Below, in pieces: positions 22,684 to 31,029 of a DNA stretch of 39,767 nt (positions within the stretch are counted from its first letter, which is position 1; every line of letters starts with the position of its first letter). The position numbers and the translations under genes are program-made. The notes under the pieces were generated by a model. The model was not told the DNA's origin and made no database searches. It saw only the letters and a list, made by a program, of their open reading frames with translations. Origin of the DNA: an uncultured Oscillospiraceae bacterium (GTDB lineage Bacteria; Bacillota; Clostridia; Oscillospirales; Oscillospiraceae). The stretch spans positions 1 to 39,767 of the forward strand of contig CALXDU010000009.1 in the NCBI GenBank assembly GCA_944387145.1, read 5' to 3'.

Positions 22684-23614
22684 ATTTTTACGCCGCCAAT
22701 TTTCTGCCATCTGCTGGATTCTGATAGGCTATAACGTGCTGATGAATGTGTTGGTGTCCATGAGCATTGGCTTTGAGGCCATGAACCAGAGCATTATGAG
22801 TGCGCTGCGGGGAGAGGCTTTTTTGCCGGACTTCACTGCGCTGATGAACAATGCTTGGGGCTATATCCTGTCCATTGCTGTGGCAGGGGTAGTCTTGCTG
22901 GCCTGGAAGGATGCCGATTTTTGGAAGCAGGAGGTATTTCGGAAGGAGAAACCCATGTCCGCCGGAATCTTCTTCTGCCTGATGAGTCTGTGCATCGGCT
23001 CTCAGATGGTCAACAGCCTGTGGATTACCCTGCTGGAGGGACTGCTCAACCCATTTGGTATCTCGGTGATGCAGATGCTGGAATCCGTGTCCGGCGATAC
23101 CGGAAGTTTCAGCATGTTCCTGTACGCCTCTTTCCTGGCCCCGTTTTCTGAGGAAATTCTCTTCCGGGGACTGGTGCTGCGCAGCTTGCAGCCCTATGGA
23201 AAGCGCTTCGCCATTTTTGGCTCGGCGCTGCTGTTTGGCCTGTTCCATGGCAATCTGCTGCAAACGCCCTACGCCTTCCTGATGGGGTTGGTGCTGGGGT
23301 ATATGGCGGTGGAATATTCCATCCTCTGGTCCATGGCGCTGCACCTGTTCAATAACCTGGTGCTGGCAGATCTTCTGACCCGGCTGACCAAGAACTGGCC
23401 GATGCTTGCCCAGAGTGCCGTGAATCTGTTGATTTTTGGAGGATTCGCTCTGGTGTCCCTGGTGATCTTAATCAGCCGCAGACGGGAAATTCGGGCCTAT
23501 CGGGAGGCGGAGGCCATGGATGGCCGGTGTCTGAAGTGGTTCTTTTTGAACTGGGGATTCCTTGTGCTGGCAATTTTCATGCTGGTGAATATGGTTGCTC
23601 TGCTCTTTGCGTAA
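22661..23614 (+). CDS. CPBP-family intramembrane metalloprotease
   Basis: 317 residues with about eight membrane segments. The three CPBP motifs are present: EEILFRG (Glu164, Glu165, Arg169), FGLFHGN (His197) and ALHLFNN (His228, Asn231). These residues bind metal or water in Abi/CAAX-type proteases of the Rce1 family. Bacterial members cut or modify peptides, often bacteriocin-related, but the substrate is not known. The start overlaps the upstream flavoprotein gene by 23 bases. It ends the operon; an AT-rich hairpin lies in the following gap. Confidence 0.92.
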   Translation: MEEKKINKFLRRQFSAICWILIGYNVLMNVLVSMSIGFEAMNQSIMSALRGEAFLPDFTALMNNAWGYILSIAVAGVVLLAWKDADFWKQEVFRKEKPMSAGIFFCLMSLCIGSQMVNSLWITLLEGLLNPFGISVMQMLESVSGDTGSFSMFLYASFLAPFSEEILFRGLVLRSLQPYGKRFAIFGSALLFGLFHGNLLQTPYAFLMGLVLGYMAVEYSILWSMALHLFNNLVLADLLTRLTKNWPMLAQSAVNLLIFGGFALVSLVILISRRREIRAYREAEAMDGRCLKWFFLNWGFLVLAIFMLVNMVALLFA

Positions 23615-23784
23615 CATGTATCGGTTAATGCAATTGGCTGATTTCTTAGACACTTTTGCTGGCTTGGTCCCGGTCTTCGGTTCAACATTTCTTTTTGTGT
23701 AAAAAGCCCATGGCAGCTGCCGAGTCAGCGACGGCGGTGTGTAAAAAAATAACAGTTTTTTTACCGAAAAGCTGCGAATGGTTA
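23615..23784. other. Gap upstream of fhs with an AT-rich hairpin
   Basis: No gene is visible. A perfect 9-bp stem GTAAAAAAA/TTTTTTTAC at 23741-23764 may end transcription in either direction. GGCAGCTGCC at 23712-23721 is a palindrome whose core GGCAGCTGC recurs in the fhs leader at about 23864-23872. No known regulatory RNA is recognised. Confidence 0.5.
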
Positions 23785-23813
23785 TTGACATTTTAGGGGG
23801 AAAGTGGTATGCT
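23785..23813 (+). promoter_or_regulatory. Strong promoter of fhs
   Basis: Perfect TTGACA, a 17-bp spacer and TATGCT. It is about 127 bp before the ATG, which implies a long 5' leader. Confidence 0.8.
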
Positions 23814-23818
23814 TATTT

Positions 23819-23939
23819 CGGTACGTAAGTACCGATTAAACATGTGCAGTGAGCCACTGCAACGGCAGCTGCATAAATCCTGTATGGTCCGATCCTCACA
23901 AAACGGTAGGTACCCAACAATTACAAGGAGTGTATGAAC
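23819..23939 (+). promoter_or_regulatory. Structured 5' leader of fhs
   Basis: The leader holds hairpins CGGTAC-GTAA-GTACCG (23819-23834) and TGCAGTG-AGC-CACTGCA (23845-23861). A later CGGTA could compete for the first stem. I see neither the ZTP (pfl) nor the THF riboswitch core as I know them. AAGGAG at 23925-23930 sets the start at ATG 23940, not ATG 23934. Confidence 0.5.
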
Positions 23940-25616
23940 ATGGCTTTTAAAACCGACATCGAAATTGCACAGGAAACCCCCATGCTGCACATCAGCGAGA
24001 TTGCTAAGACCGCTGGTGTTGATGAAAAGTATCTGGAGCAGTACGGCAACTACAAGGCAAAGGTTGACTACAACATCCTGAAGGACAAGGCAGACAAGCC
24101 CAACGGCAAGCTGATCCTGGTCACCGCAATTAACCCCACCCCCGCTGGCGAAGGCAAGACCACCACTACCGTCGGTCTGGCTGACGGCATGCGCAAGCTG
24201 GGCAAGAACGTGCTGGTTGCACTGCGTGAGCCTTCTCTGGGCCCCGTCTTTGGTGTCAAGGGCGGCGCTGCCGGCGGCGGCTACGCACAGGTTGTTCCCA
24301 TGGAGGACATCAACCTGCACTTCACCGGCGACTTCCACGCCATTGGCGCTGCCAACAACCTGCTGGCTGCAATGCTCGATAACCATATTTACCAGGGCAA
24401 CGCTCTGGGCATCGACCCCCGTCAGATCACCTGGCGCCGCTGTGTCGATATGAACGACCGTCAGCTGCGTTTCGTCGTTGACGGCCTGGGCGGCAAGGTC
24501 AACGGTACTCCCCGTGAAGACGGCTACGACATCACTGTCGCTTCCGAAATCATGGCTGTTCTGTGCCTGGCTTCCGACATCACTGACCTGAAGAACCGTC
24601 TGGCTCGTCTGGTGGTTGGCTACACCTACGCTGGCAAGCCCGTTACCGCTGGCGACCTGAACGCTCAGGGTGCTATGGCTGCTCTGCTGAAGGACGCTCT
24701 GAAGCCCAACCTGGTTCAGACCCTGGAGCACACTCCTGCCTTCGTACACGGCGGTCCCTTCGCCAACATCGCTCACGGCTGTAACTCCGTTACCGCTACC
24801 AAGATCGCTCTGAAGCTGTCCGACTACACCATCACCGAGGCTGGCTTCGGTGCTGACCTGGGCGCTGAGAAGTTCCTGGACATCAAGTGCCGTATGGCTG
24901 GTCTGACTCCTTCCTGCGTGGTTCTGGTTGCTACCGCTCGTGCTCTGAAGTACAACGGCGGCGTTCCCAAGGCCGAGACCGGCAAGGAGAACCTGGAGGC
25001 TCTGGAAAAGGGTCTGCCCAACCTGCTGCAGCACGTTGAGAACATCACCAAGGTTTACAAGCTGCCCTGCGTGGTTGCCATCAACCGCTTCCCCACCGAC
25101 ACCGAGGCCGAACTGAAGCTCATCGAGGCCAAGTGCAAGGAGCTGGGCGTCAACGTGGCTCTGTCCGAAGTTTGGGGCAAGGGCGGCGAAGGCGGTATTG
25201 CTCTGGCCGAGGAAGTTGTCCGTCTGTGCGAAGAGCCCAACGACTTCACCTTCGCTTACGAGCTGGATCTGCCCATCAAGGAGAAGATCGAAGCCATCGT
25301 TAAGAAGATCTACCATGGCGACGGCGTGAACTTCACCGCCAATGCTGAGAAGCAGATCAAGACTCTGACCGAGCTGGGCTACGACAAGATGCCCATCTGC
25401 ATGGCCAAGACCCAGTACTCCTTCAGCGACGACCAGACCAAGCTGGGCGCTCCCCGCGGCTTCACCGTTACCGTTCGGAACGTGAAGGTCTCCGCCGGCG
25501 CTGGCTTCCTGGTAGCCCTGACCGGTGAGATCATGACCATGCCCGGACTGCCCAAGGTGCCCGCCGCCGAGCGCATCGACGTGGACGAGACCGGCAAGAT
25601 CTCCGGACTGTTCTAA
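23940..25616 (+). CDS. fhs: Formate-tetrahydrofolate ligase
   Basis: 558 residues. It makes 10-formyl-THF from formate, THF and [19 protein letters not shown] is the P-loop, [20 protein letters not shown] is the family signature and [14 protein letters not shown] follows. The C-terminal [19 protein letters not shown] and [11 protein letters not shown] match the usual end. ATG 23940 is chosen because AAGGAG is nine bases upstream; ATG 23934 leaves only three. Codon use (GCT, GTT, CGT rather than the GCC, GTG, CGG of neighbours) indicates very high expression. It precedes fchA and folD, which carry the formyl group on to methylene-THF. Confidence 0.97.
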   Translation: MAFKTDIEIAQETPMLHISEIAKTAGVDEKYLEQYGNYKAKVDYNILKDKADKPNGKLILVTAINPTPAGEGKTTTTVGLADGMRKLGKNVLVALREPSLGPVFGVKGGAAGGGYAQVVPMEDINLHFTGDFHAIGAANNLLAAMLDNHIYQGNALGIDPRQITWRRCVDMNDRQLRFVVDGLGGKVNGTPREDGYDITVASEIMAVLCLASDITDLKNRLARLVVGYTYAGKPVTAGDLNAQGAMAALLKDALKPNLVQTLEHTPAFVHGGPFANIAHGCNSVTATKIALKLSDYTITEAGFGADLGAEKFLDIKCRMAGLTPSCVVLVATARALKYNGGVPKAETGKENLEALEKGLPNLLQHVENITKVYKLPCVVAINRFPTDTEAELKLIEAKCKELGVNVALSEVWGKGGEGGIALAEEVVRLCEEPNDFTFAYELDLPIKEKIEAIVKKIYHGDGVNFTANAEKQIKTLTELGYDKMPICMAKTQYSFSDDQTKLGAPRGFTVTVRNVKVSAGAGFLVALTGEIMTMPGLPKVPAAERIDVDETGKISGLF

Positions 25617-25635
25617 TCGGTACATTCTGATAATA

Positions 25636-25665
25636 AAGCACAGGCGGCCCCCCGCCTGTGCTTTT
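25636..25665 (+). terminator. Terminator after fhs
   Basis: A 12-bp stem (AAGCACAGGCGG and its complement) with a 4-base loop and TTTT, 19 bases after the stop codon. It makes fhs separable from fchA-folD. Confidence 0.9.
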
Positions 25666-25717
25666 GCGCATCCCCTTCCCAAAACATCATTTTCGATAGG
25701 AAAAGGAGACATTTCCC

Positions 25718-26338
25718 ATGGATATGACAATGGAATCCTGCCGTACCTTTGTGGAGGTTCTGGCCTCCAATGCACCCGCTCCCGGCGGCGGCGGCGCAGC
25801 TGCCCTGGTGGGCGCCATCGGCACCGCTCTGGGCAACATGGTTGGCTCTCTCACCGTCGGCAAGAAGAAGTATGCCGATGTTGAGGCGGAAATCCTGGAG
25901 CTGAAGGCCAAGTGCGACGCTCTGCAGAAGGAGCTGCTGGATCAGGTAGAGGCCGACGACAAGGGCTTCGTCCCCCTGGCAAAGGCCTACGGCATTCCCA
26001 AGGATGACCCCAACCGGGACCAGATTCTGGAAGAGGCCACCATCACCGCCTGCGCCGTTCCCATGCACATCATGGAGCTGTGCTGCCAGGCCATTGACTG
26101 CATCGCTGTGTTCGCTGCCAAGGGCAGCCGTCTGGCGGTTTCCGATGCCGGCTGCGGCGCTGTGTGCTGCAAGGCTGCACTCCAGGCTGCCTCTCTGAAC
26201 GTGTTCATCAACACCAAGAGCCTGAAGAACCGGGACGTGGCGGAGGAGATGAACCGTCAGGTCAATGTGATGCTCAATAAGTACTGCGCTCTGGCAGATG
26301 AAATCTTCAACGAAGTCAAGGCGGGTTTCGGCCAGTAA
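25718..26338 (+). CDS. fchA: Methenyl-THF cyclohydrolase / formiminotransferase-cyclodeaminase family
   Basis: 206 residues, all helical. APAPGGGGAAALVGAIGTAL is the hallmark of the cyclodeaminase/cyclohydrolase family, and VGKKKYADVEAE and PLAKAYGIP follow the family pattern. FchA members convert 10-formyl-THF and methenyl-THF, or deaminate formimino-THF. Placed between fhs and folD and in an organism whose FolD lacks the cyclohydrolase lysine, the cyclohydrolase role is favoured. AAAGGAGA precedes the ATG at 25718. It is 49 bases upstream of folD with no terminator, so both are co-transcribed. Confidence 0.9.
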   Translation: MDMTMESCRTFVEVLASNAPAPGGGGAAALVGAIGTALGNMVGSLTVGKKKYADVEAEILELKAKCDALQKELLDQVEADDKGFVPLAKAYGIPKDDPNRDQILEEATITACAVPMHIMELCCQAIDCIAVFAAKGSRLAVSDAGCGAVCCKAALQAASLNVFINTKSLKNRDVAEEMNRQVNVMLNKYCALADEIFNEVKAGFGQ

Positions 26339-26387
26339 GAATCCCTGGCCGCCTGTGCTGAAACATACATATTAGGAGGAAATTCCA

Positions 26388-27266
26388 ATGGCGAAACTGC
26401 TGCTGGGCAAGGAAGTTACCGATGCCCTGAATGCCAATCTGCAAACCCGTACCGCTGCCCTGCGGGAAAAGGGCGTTGTCCCTACCCTGGGCATTGTCCG
26501 GGTAGGCGCTGACCCTTCCGACCTGAGCTACGAAAAGGGTGCTACCAAGCGCGCTGAGCTGGTGGGCGTAGAAGTGAAGAAGTTTGAGCTGCCTGCCGAT
26601 GCCACCAAGGAGCAGGTTCTGGCGGTGATCGATCAGGTCAACGCTGACGACTCCATCCACGGCGTGCTGATGTTCCGGCCCCTGCCCAAGCATCTGAAGG
26701 CTGACCAGAACGAAATCTGCAACCGTCTGGACCCCCGCAAGGACGTGGACTGCATGACCCACATGTCCAACGCCGGTGTGTTTGAAGGACTGAACGACCT
26801 GGGCTACGCCCCCTGCACCCCCGCTGCCTGTATGGAAATCCTGGATTACTACGGCATCGACTGCAAGGGCAAGAACGCCGTGGTCATCGGCCGTTCCCTG
26901 GTGGTTGGCAAGCCTGCCGGCATGATGCTGATGGGCAAGAATGCCACCGTTACCACCTGCCACACCAAGACCGTGAACACCGCTGAAATCTGCCGCAATG
27001 CAGATATTCTGGTGTCTGCTGCCGGTGTGCTGAACAGCCTGACCAAGGACTATGTCCGCCCCGGTCAGGTGGTCATCGACGTGTCCATCAACTGGGACGA
27101 GAACAAGCCCAACGCCAAGGGCGGCAAGGGCGGCATTGCCGGTGACGCCAAGTTTGACGAGGTGGAACCCATTGTCGAAGCCATCACCCCCGTGCCCGGT
27201 GGTGTGGGCTCTGTCACCACTTCCGTGCTGATGAAGCATGTGGTAGAGGCTGCCGAAAAGGTGTAA
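26388..27266 (+). CDS. folD: Methylene-THF dehydrogenase (FolD family), probably lacking cyclohydrolase activity
   Basis: 292 residues. The overall fold is FolD: KDVDCMTHMSNAG, PCTPAACMEIL, VVIGRSLVVGKPAGMMLM (Rossmann) and TPVPGGVGSVTT. Two cyclohydrolase-critical positions differ. The YxxxK lysine (Tyr48, expected Lys52) is Ala52, and the HGxLVQLPLP glutamine is Phe96 in HGVLMFRPLP. Bifunctional enzymes need this lysine and glutamine for the cyclohydrolase step; the yeast NAD-dependent Mtd1 lacks them and only dehydrogenates. The upstream FchA would supply the missing step. GGAGGAAA precedes the ATG. Cofactor choice (NAD or NADP) cannot be read safely from the sequence. Confidence 0.9.
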   Translation: MAKLLLGKEVTDALNANLQTRTAALREKGVVPTLGIVRVGADPSDLSYEKGATKRAELVGVEVKKFELPADATKEQVLAVIDQVNADDSIHGVLMFRPLPKHLKADQNEICNRLDPRKDVDCMTHMSNAGVFEGLNDLGYAPCTPAACMEILDYYGIDCKGKNAVVIGRSLVVGKPAGMMLMGKNATVTTCHTKTVNTAEICRNADILVSAAGVLNSLTKDYVRPGQVVIDVSINWDENKPNAKGGKGGIAGDAKFDEVEPIVEAITPVPGGVGSVTTSVLMKHVVEAAEKV

Positions 27267-27281
27267 TGCCAAAATTCTGAT

Positions 27282-27318
27282 TTCCCCGGTCGGTTGCAGA
27301 GACTGACCGGGGAATTTT
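27282..27318 (+). terminator. Terminator of fchA-folD
   Basis: A stem of ten perfect pairs plus three inner pairs (TTCCCCGGTC/GACCGGGGAA) followed by TTTT, 15 bases after the folD stop. Confidence 0.9.
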
Positions 27319-27397
27319 GCTGGATGCGCACTTTTGCCATTGTGCCTACCAAGCTCCCAAAAACAGGGCACATTTTCGGGCAGTTTTTCATATTGTA

Positions 27398-27426
27398 TTG
27401 TTGTGCAAAGGGTGCTAGTATATTCT
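27398..27426 (+). promoter_or_regulatory. Promoter of the phosphoglycerate mutase-serC-serA operon
   Basis: TTGTTG, a 17-bp spacer and TATTCT, about 55 bp before the ATG at 27481. Confidence 0.65.
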
Positions 27427-27480
27427 ATATATACATTTGTCTTTGAAAAGCGGACGATTTGAGGGGCAAGGAGTGAGGTT

Positions 27481-28689
27481 ATGAAGTACATTGTTGTGCT
27501 GGGCGACGGCATGTCCGACGAACCGCTGGCACAGCTGGGAGGAAAGACTCCCTTGGAATACGCCCATACCCCGACCATGGATGCACTGGCCTCCAAAGGG
27601 GAAATGGGCATGGTGCAGAACGTTCCTGCCGGAATGTCTCCGGGCAGTGAAGTGGCCAATCTGTCCGTCATGGGCTATGACCCGCTGACGGACTTCACCG
27701 GACGATCTCCCCTGGAGGCGCTGAGCGTTGGGGTGCAGATGGAGCCGGATGACGTGGTGTTCCGTTGTAACCTGGTGACCCTGACGGAACCGGAAGCCTA
27801 TCCCGAAAAGACCATTCTGGATCACAGCTCCGGTGAGATTGCCACAGCCGACGCCGATGTCCTGATGGACGCCATCCGGCAGGCTTTCAACAGCGATACC
27901 TTCCGGTTTTATACCGGCACCAGCTACCGGCATATTATGGTATGGAAGCATGGACGCCTGGCAAAATTGGAGCCGCCCCATGACCACCTGACCAAGGTCA
28001 TTGGCCCCTGGCTGCCCCAGGAACCGGTGCTCCGGGAGTTCATGGAGAAAAGCTTCGATATTCTCAATAACCATCCTCTGAACCTACAGAGGGCGGCTGA
28101 GGGGAAGAACAAAGCCAATTCCCTGTGGTACTGGGGTGCCGGTACCCGGCCTAACTTACAGAACTTCCAGGAGAAAACCGGCTGCAAAGGCGCGGTAATT
28201 TCCGCGGTAGACCTGCTCAAGGGCATTGCCGTAGGTGCAGGAATGAAGGTGTACCAGGTAGAGGGAGCCACCGGCTCCATTGATACCAACTGGGAGGGCA
28301 AAGCCCAGGCTGCCATTCAGGCTCTGCTGGAAGATGGCTGCGACCTGGCCTATATCCATGTGGAAGCCCCGGATGAAATGGCCCACCAGGGCCTGGTGGA
28401 GGAGAAGATCAAATCCATCGAATACTTAGACAGCCGGATTCTGCGGCCCATTAAGCAGGCCATGGAGAAAGCAGGGGAGGATCACCGGATTCTGCTGCTG
28501 CCGGATCATCCCAATTTGCTGCGGCTGCGTACCCATACCGGTGACCCGGTGCCTTATGTACTCTACGACAGTACCAAAGAGCGTCGCACACTGGCCCATT
28601 ACAGCGAAACGGAGGCCAAGGCCACCGGAAACTATGAACCCCAGGGCTGCCGCCTGATGGCCCGGCTGCTGGAGAAAACCACCAGATAG
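27481..28689 (+). CDS. apgM: Cofactor-independent phosphoglycerate mutase-like phosphotransferase
   Basis: 402 residues of the archaeal-type, alkaline-phosphatase-superfamily phosphoglycerate mutase family. VVLGDGMSDEPLAQLGGKTP carries the first metal-binding aspartate, AGMSPGSEVANLSVMGYDP contains the nucleophilic serine region, and YIHVEAPDEMAHQG and LLPDHPN supply further metal ligands. A close clade has been proposed as homoserine kinase, so that reading remains open. Its operon with serC and serA favours the mutase: it would interconvert 2- and 3-phosphoglycerate at the branch to serine. GGAGTGAGG precedes the ATG. Confidence 0.82.
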   Translation: MKYIVVLGDGMSDEPLAQLGGKTPLEYAHTPTMDALASKGEMGMVQNVPAGMSPGSEVANLSVMGYDPLTDFTGRSPLEALSVGVQMEPDDVVFRCNLVTLTEPEAYPEKTILDHSSGEIATADADVLMDAIRQAFNSDTFRFYTGTSYRHIMVWKHGRLAKLEPPHDHLTKVIGPWLPQEPVLREFMEKSFDILNNHPLNLQRAAEGKNKANSLWYWGAGTRPNLQNFQEKTGCKGAVISAVDLLKGIAVGAGMKVYQVEGATGSIDTNWEGKAQAAIQALLEDGCDLAYIHVEAPDEMAHQGLVEEKIKSIEYLDSRILRPIKQAMEKAGEDHRILLLPDHPNLLRLRTHTGDPVPYVLYDSTKERRTLAHYSETEAKATGNYEPQGCRLMARLLEKTTR

Positions 28690-28705
28690 AACAGGAGGAA
28701 TCTGC

Positions 28706-29788
28706 ATGTCCAGAGTCTATAATTTTTCCGCCGGTCCGGCGGTGCTGCCGGAGGCTGTTCTGAAAGAAGCGGCAGCGGAAATGCTGGATTACCGGGGCAC
28801 CGGTATGTCCGTCATGGAGATGAGCCACCGCTCCAAGGCCTACCAGGCCATCATCGATCAGGCGGAGGAAGATCTTCGCAAGCTGATGGGCATTCCGGAA
28901 AACTATAAGGTGCTGTTCCTCCAGGGCGGTGCCAGCCAACAGTTTGCCATGATTCCCATGAACCTGATGAAAAACCGGGTGGCGGATTATATCGTTACCG
29001 GTCAGTGGGCCAAGAAGGCGTGGCAGGAAGCCCAGCTTTACGGGCAGGCCAACGCCGTGGCCTCTTCTGCCGACAAGACCTTCTCCTACATTCCCGACTG
29101 CTCGGACTTGCCCATCAGCGACAATGCGGACTATGTCTACATCTGTGAAAACAATACCATCTATGGCACCAAGTTCTGGACACTGCCCAACACCAAGGGA
29201 AAACCTTTGGTTTCCGACGTGTCTTCCTGCTTCCTGTCGGAGCCGGTGGACGTCAGCCGATACGGCATGCTCTACGGCGGCGTGCAGAAGAACATCGGCC
29301 CGGCTGGTGTGGTGATTGCCATTATCCGGGAAGATCTGATTACCGAGGACGTACTGCCCGGAACCCCCACCATGCTGCGCTACAAAATCCACGCAGACAA
29401 CGGCTCTATGTACAATACCCCCCCGGCCTATGGTATTTATATCTGCGGCAAGGTGTTCCAGTGGCTGTTAAATCAAGGCGGCCTGGAAGCAATGAAGGAA
29501 TATAACGTGAAAAAGGCCGCCGTGTTGTATGATTTCCTGGACAGCAGCACCTTGTTCCAGGGGACTGTGGTGAAGAAAGACCGCTCTTTGATGAACGTTC
29601 CCTTTGTCACCGGCAGTGCGGAGCTGGATGCCAAGTTTGTCAAAGAAGCGGAAGCGGCTGGATTTGTAAACCTGAAAGGCCACCGTACAGTCGGCGGCAT
29701 GCGGGCCAGCATCTACAATGCCATGCCCATTGAGGGTGTACAGAAGCTGGTGGCGTTTATGGAGCGCTTTGAAAAAGAAAGCCGCTGA
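28706..29788 (+). CDS. serC: Phosphoserine aminotransferase
   Basis: 360 residues. It converts 3-phosphohydroxypyruvate to phosphoserine with glutamate. VYNFSAGPAVLPEAVLKEAA at the N-terminus, FLQGGASQQFAMIPMN, and the PLP lysine in GGVQKNIGPAGV are unmistakable. The C-terminal GHRTVGGMRASIYNAMP binds the phosphate. CAGGAGGAA precedes the ATG. It lies 16 bases after the mutase gene and 21 before serA, so all three are one operon. SerB, the last step, is not in view. Confidence 0.97.
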   Translation: MSRVYNFSAGPAVLPEAVLKEAAAEMLDYRGTGMSVMEMSHRSKAYQAIIDQAEEDLRKLMGIPENYKVLFLQGGASQQFAMIPMNLMKNRVADYIVTGQWAKKAWQEAQLYGQANAVASSADKTFSYIPDCSDLPISDNADYVYICENNTIYGTKFWTLPNTKGKPLVSDVSSCFLSEPVDVSRYGMLYGGVQKNIGPAGVVIAIIREDLITEDVLPGTPTMLRYKIHADNGSMYNTPPAYGIYICGKVFQWLLNQGGLEAMKEYNVKKAAVLYDFLDSSTLFQGTVVKKDRSLMNVPFVTGSAELDAKFVKEAEAAGFVNLKGHRTVGGMRASIYNAMPIEGVQKLVAFMERFEKESR

Positions 29789-29809
29789 GACGGGAAAAGA
29801 GGAAAACGC

Positions 29810-30973
29810 ATGTATCACATTCACAACTTGAATAAGATTTCTCCCAAGGGCCTGGCCCTGTGGACGGAGGATTATGAGACCATTGACAATCTGGAACAGG
29901 CGGAGGCGGTACTGGTCCGCAGCGCCAACATGCACGATCTGGATCTGCCGGATAACCTGCTGGCAGTGGCCCGGGCAGGCGCTGGCGTAAACAACATTCC
30001 CCTGACCAGCTGCGCGGAAAAAGGCATCGTGGTGTTCAATACTCCTGGTGCCAACGCCAATTCTGTGATGGAGCTGTCCCTGTGCGGCATGCTGCTCAGC
30101 TGCCGGGACGTGGTGGGCGGCATCAACTGGGTGCAGTCCATCAAGGGAAGCTCTGAAATTACCCGCATGGTGGAGAAGGGCAAATCCCAGTTTGCCGGTC
30201 ACGAGATTCGGGGCAAAAACCTGGGCGTCATCGGCCTGGGCGCGGTAGGCGGCCCTCTAGCCAATGCCGCCCGGGGATTGGGAATGAACGTCTACGGATG
30301 CGACCCCTTTATTTCCATCGAGGCCGCCTGGCACCTGGACAGCCACATTGTCCGGGTAAACAGCCGGGACGAGATTTACGCCAAGTGTGACGTTATCTCC
30401 CTGCACACGCCCCTGCTGGACGACACCCGGCAGATGATCAACGCCGAGGCCATTGACAAGATGAAAGATGGGGTCATCGTCCTGAACTTTGCCCGGGATT
30501 TGCTGGTGGACGACGATGCCATGGCCCAGGCCCTGGCCAGGGGAAAAGTTTCCCGATATGTCACCGACTTCCCCAACGAGAAAACTGCCAACATGCCCGG
30601 CTGCATCGCCATTCCTCATTTGGGTGCTTCCACCGAAGAATCCGAGGACAACTGTGCCAAGATGGCGGTGAATCAGCTGATGAATTACCTGGAAAACGGC
30701 AACATTGTCAACTCTGTCAACTATCCTAACTGCGATATGGGCATCTGCCGTGCGGCGGGACGGATTACCCTGCTGCATCGGAACATCCCCAACTCTCTGG
30801 GCCGGTTCACCTCCGCCATTGCCAGCGAGAACGTGAACATTGACGGTCTGATGAACAAGAGCCGGGGCGAATACGCCTACACCATGCTGGATCTGGACCG
30901 GCACCCCTCTGCAGAGGTGGTGGAACACCTGAAAAGCATTGAGGGTGTCCTGCGGGTACGGGTTATCAAGTAA
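29810..30973 (+). CDS. serA: D-3-phosphoglycerate dehydrogenase
   Basis: 387 residues, the short type III form with only a C-terminal ACT domain. It oxidises 3-phosphoglycerate to 3-phosphohydroxypyruvate with NAD. ARAGAGVNNIPL and FNTPGANANSVMELSL are substrate-domain motifs, GVIGLGAVGGPLANAA binds NAD, and LNFARD and IPHLGAST hold the catalytic arginine and histidine. The ACT domain is roughly residues 315-387 (SLGRFTSAIASENVNIDGLM), implying possible serine feedback. It closes the operon, followed by a strong bidirectional terminator. Confidence 0.96.
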   Translation: MYHIHNLNKISPKGLALWTEDYETIDNLEQAEAVLVRSANMHDLDLPDNLLAVARAGAGVNNIPLTSCAEKGIVVFNTPGANANSVMELSLCGMLLSCRDVVGGINWVQSIKGSSEITRMVEKGKSQFAGHEIRGKNLGVIGLGAVGGPLANAARGLGMNVYGCDPFISIEAAWHLDSHIVRVNSRDEIYAKCDVISLHTPLLDDTRQMINAEAIDKMKDGVIVLNFARDLLVDDDAMAQALARGKVSRYVTDFPNEKTANMPGCIAIPHLGASTEESEDNCAKMAVNQLMNYLENGNIVNSVNYPNCDMGICRAAGRITLLHRNIPNSLGRFTSAIASENVNIDGLMNKSRGEYAYTMLDLDRHPSAEVVEHLKSIEGVLRVRVIK

Positions 30974-30984
30974 ACTTGCAAAAC

Positions 30985-31023
30985 AAAATCCACACTGCCG
31001 AGAAATAGCAGTGTGGATTTTTT
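30985..31023. terminator. Bidirectional terminator between serA and htrA
   Basis: A stem AAAATCCACACTGC with its complement and a 9-base loop, flanked by A and T runs, lies between the convergent serA and htrA stops. Confidence 0.93.
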
Positions 31024-31029
31024 CTTGTG

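Noticed and set aside
23819..23939. ZTP or THF riboswitch upstream of fhs
   Set aside because: Neither conserved core could be found; only generic hairpins are present.
23793..25775. 660-codon open frame antisense to fhs
   Set aside because: Repetitive Val/Gly/Gln/Ser composition is an antisense shadow of highly biased fhs codons; fhs is certain.
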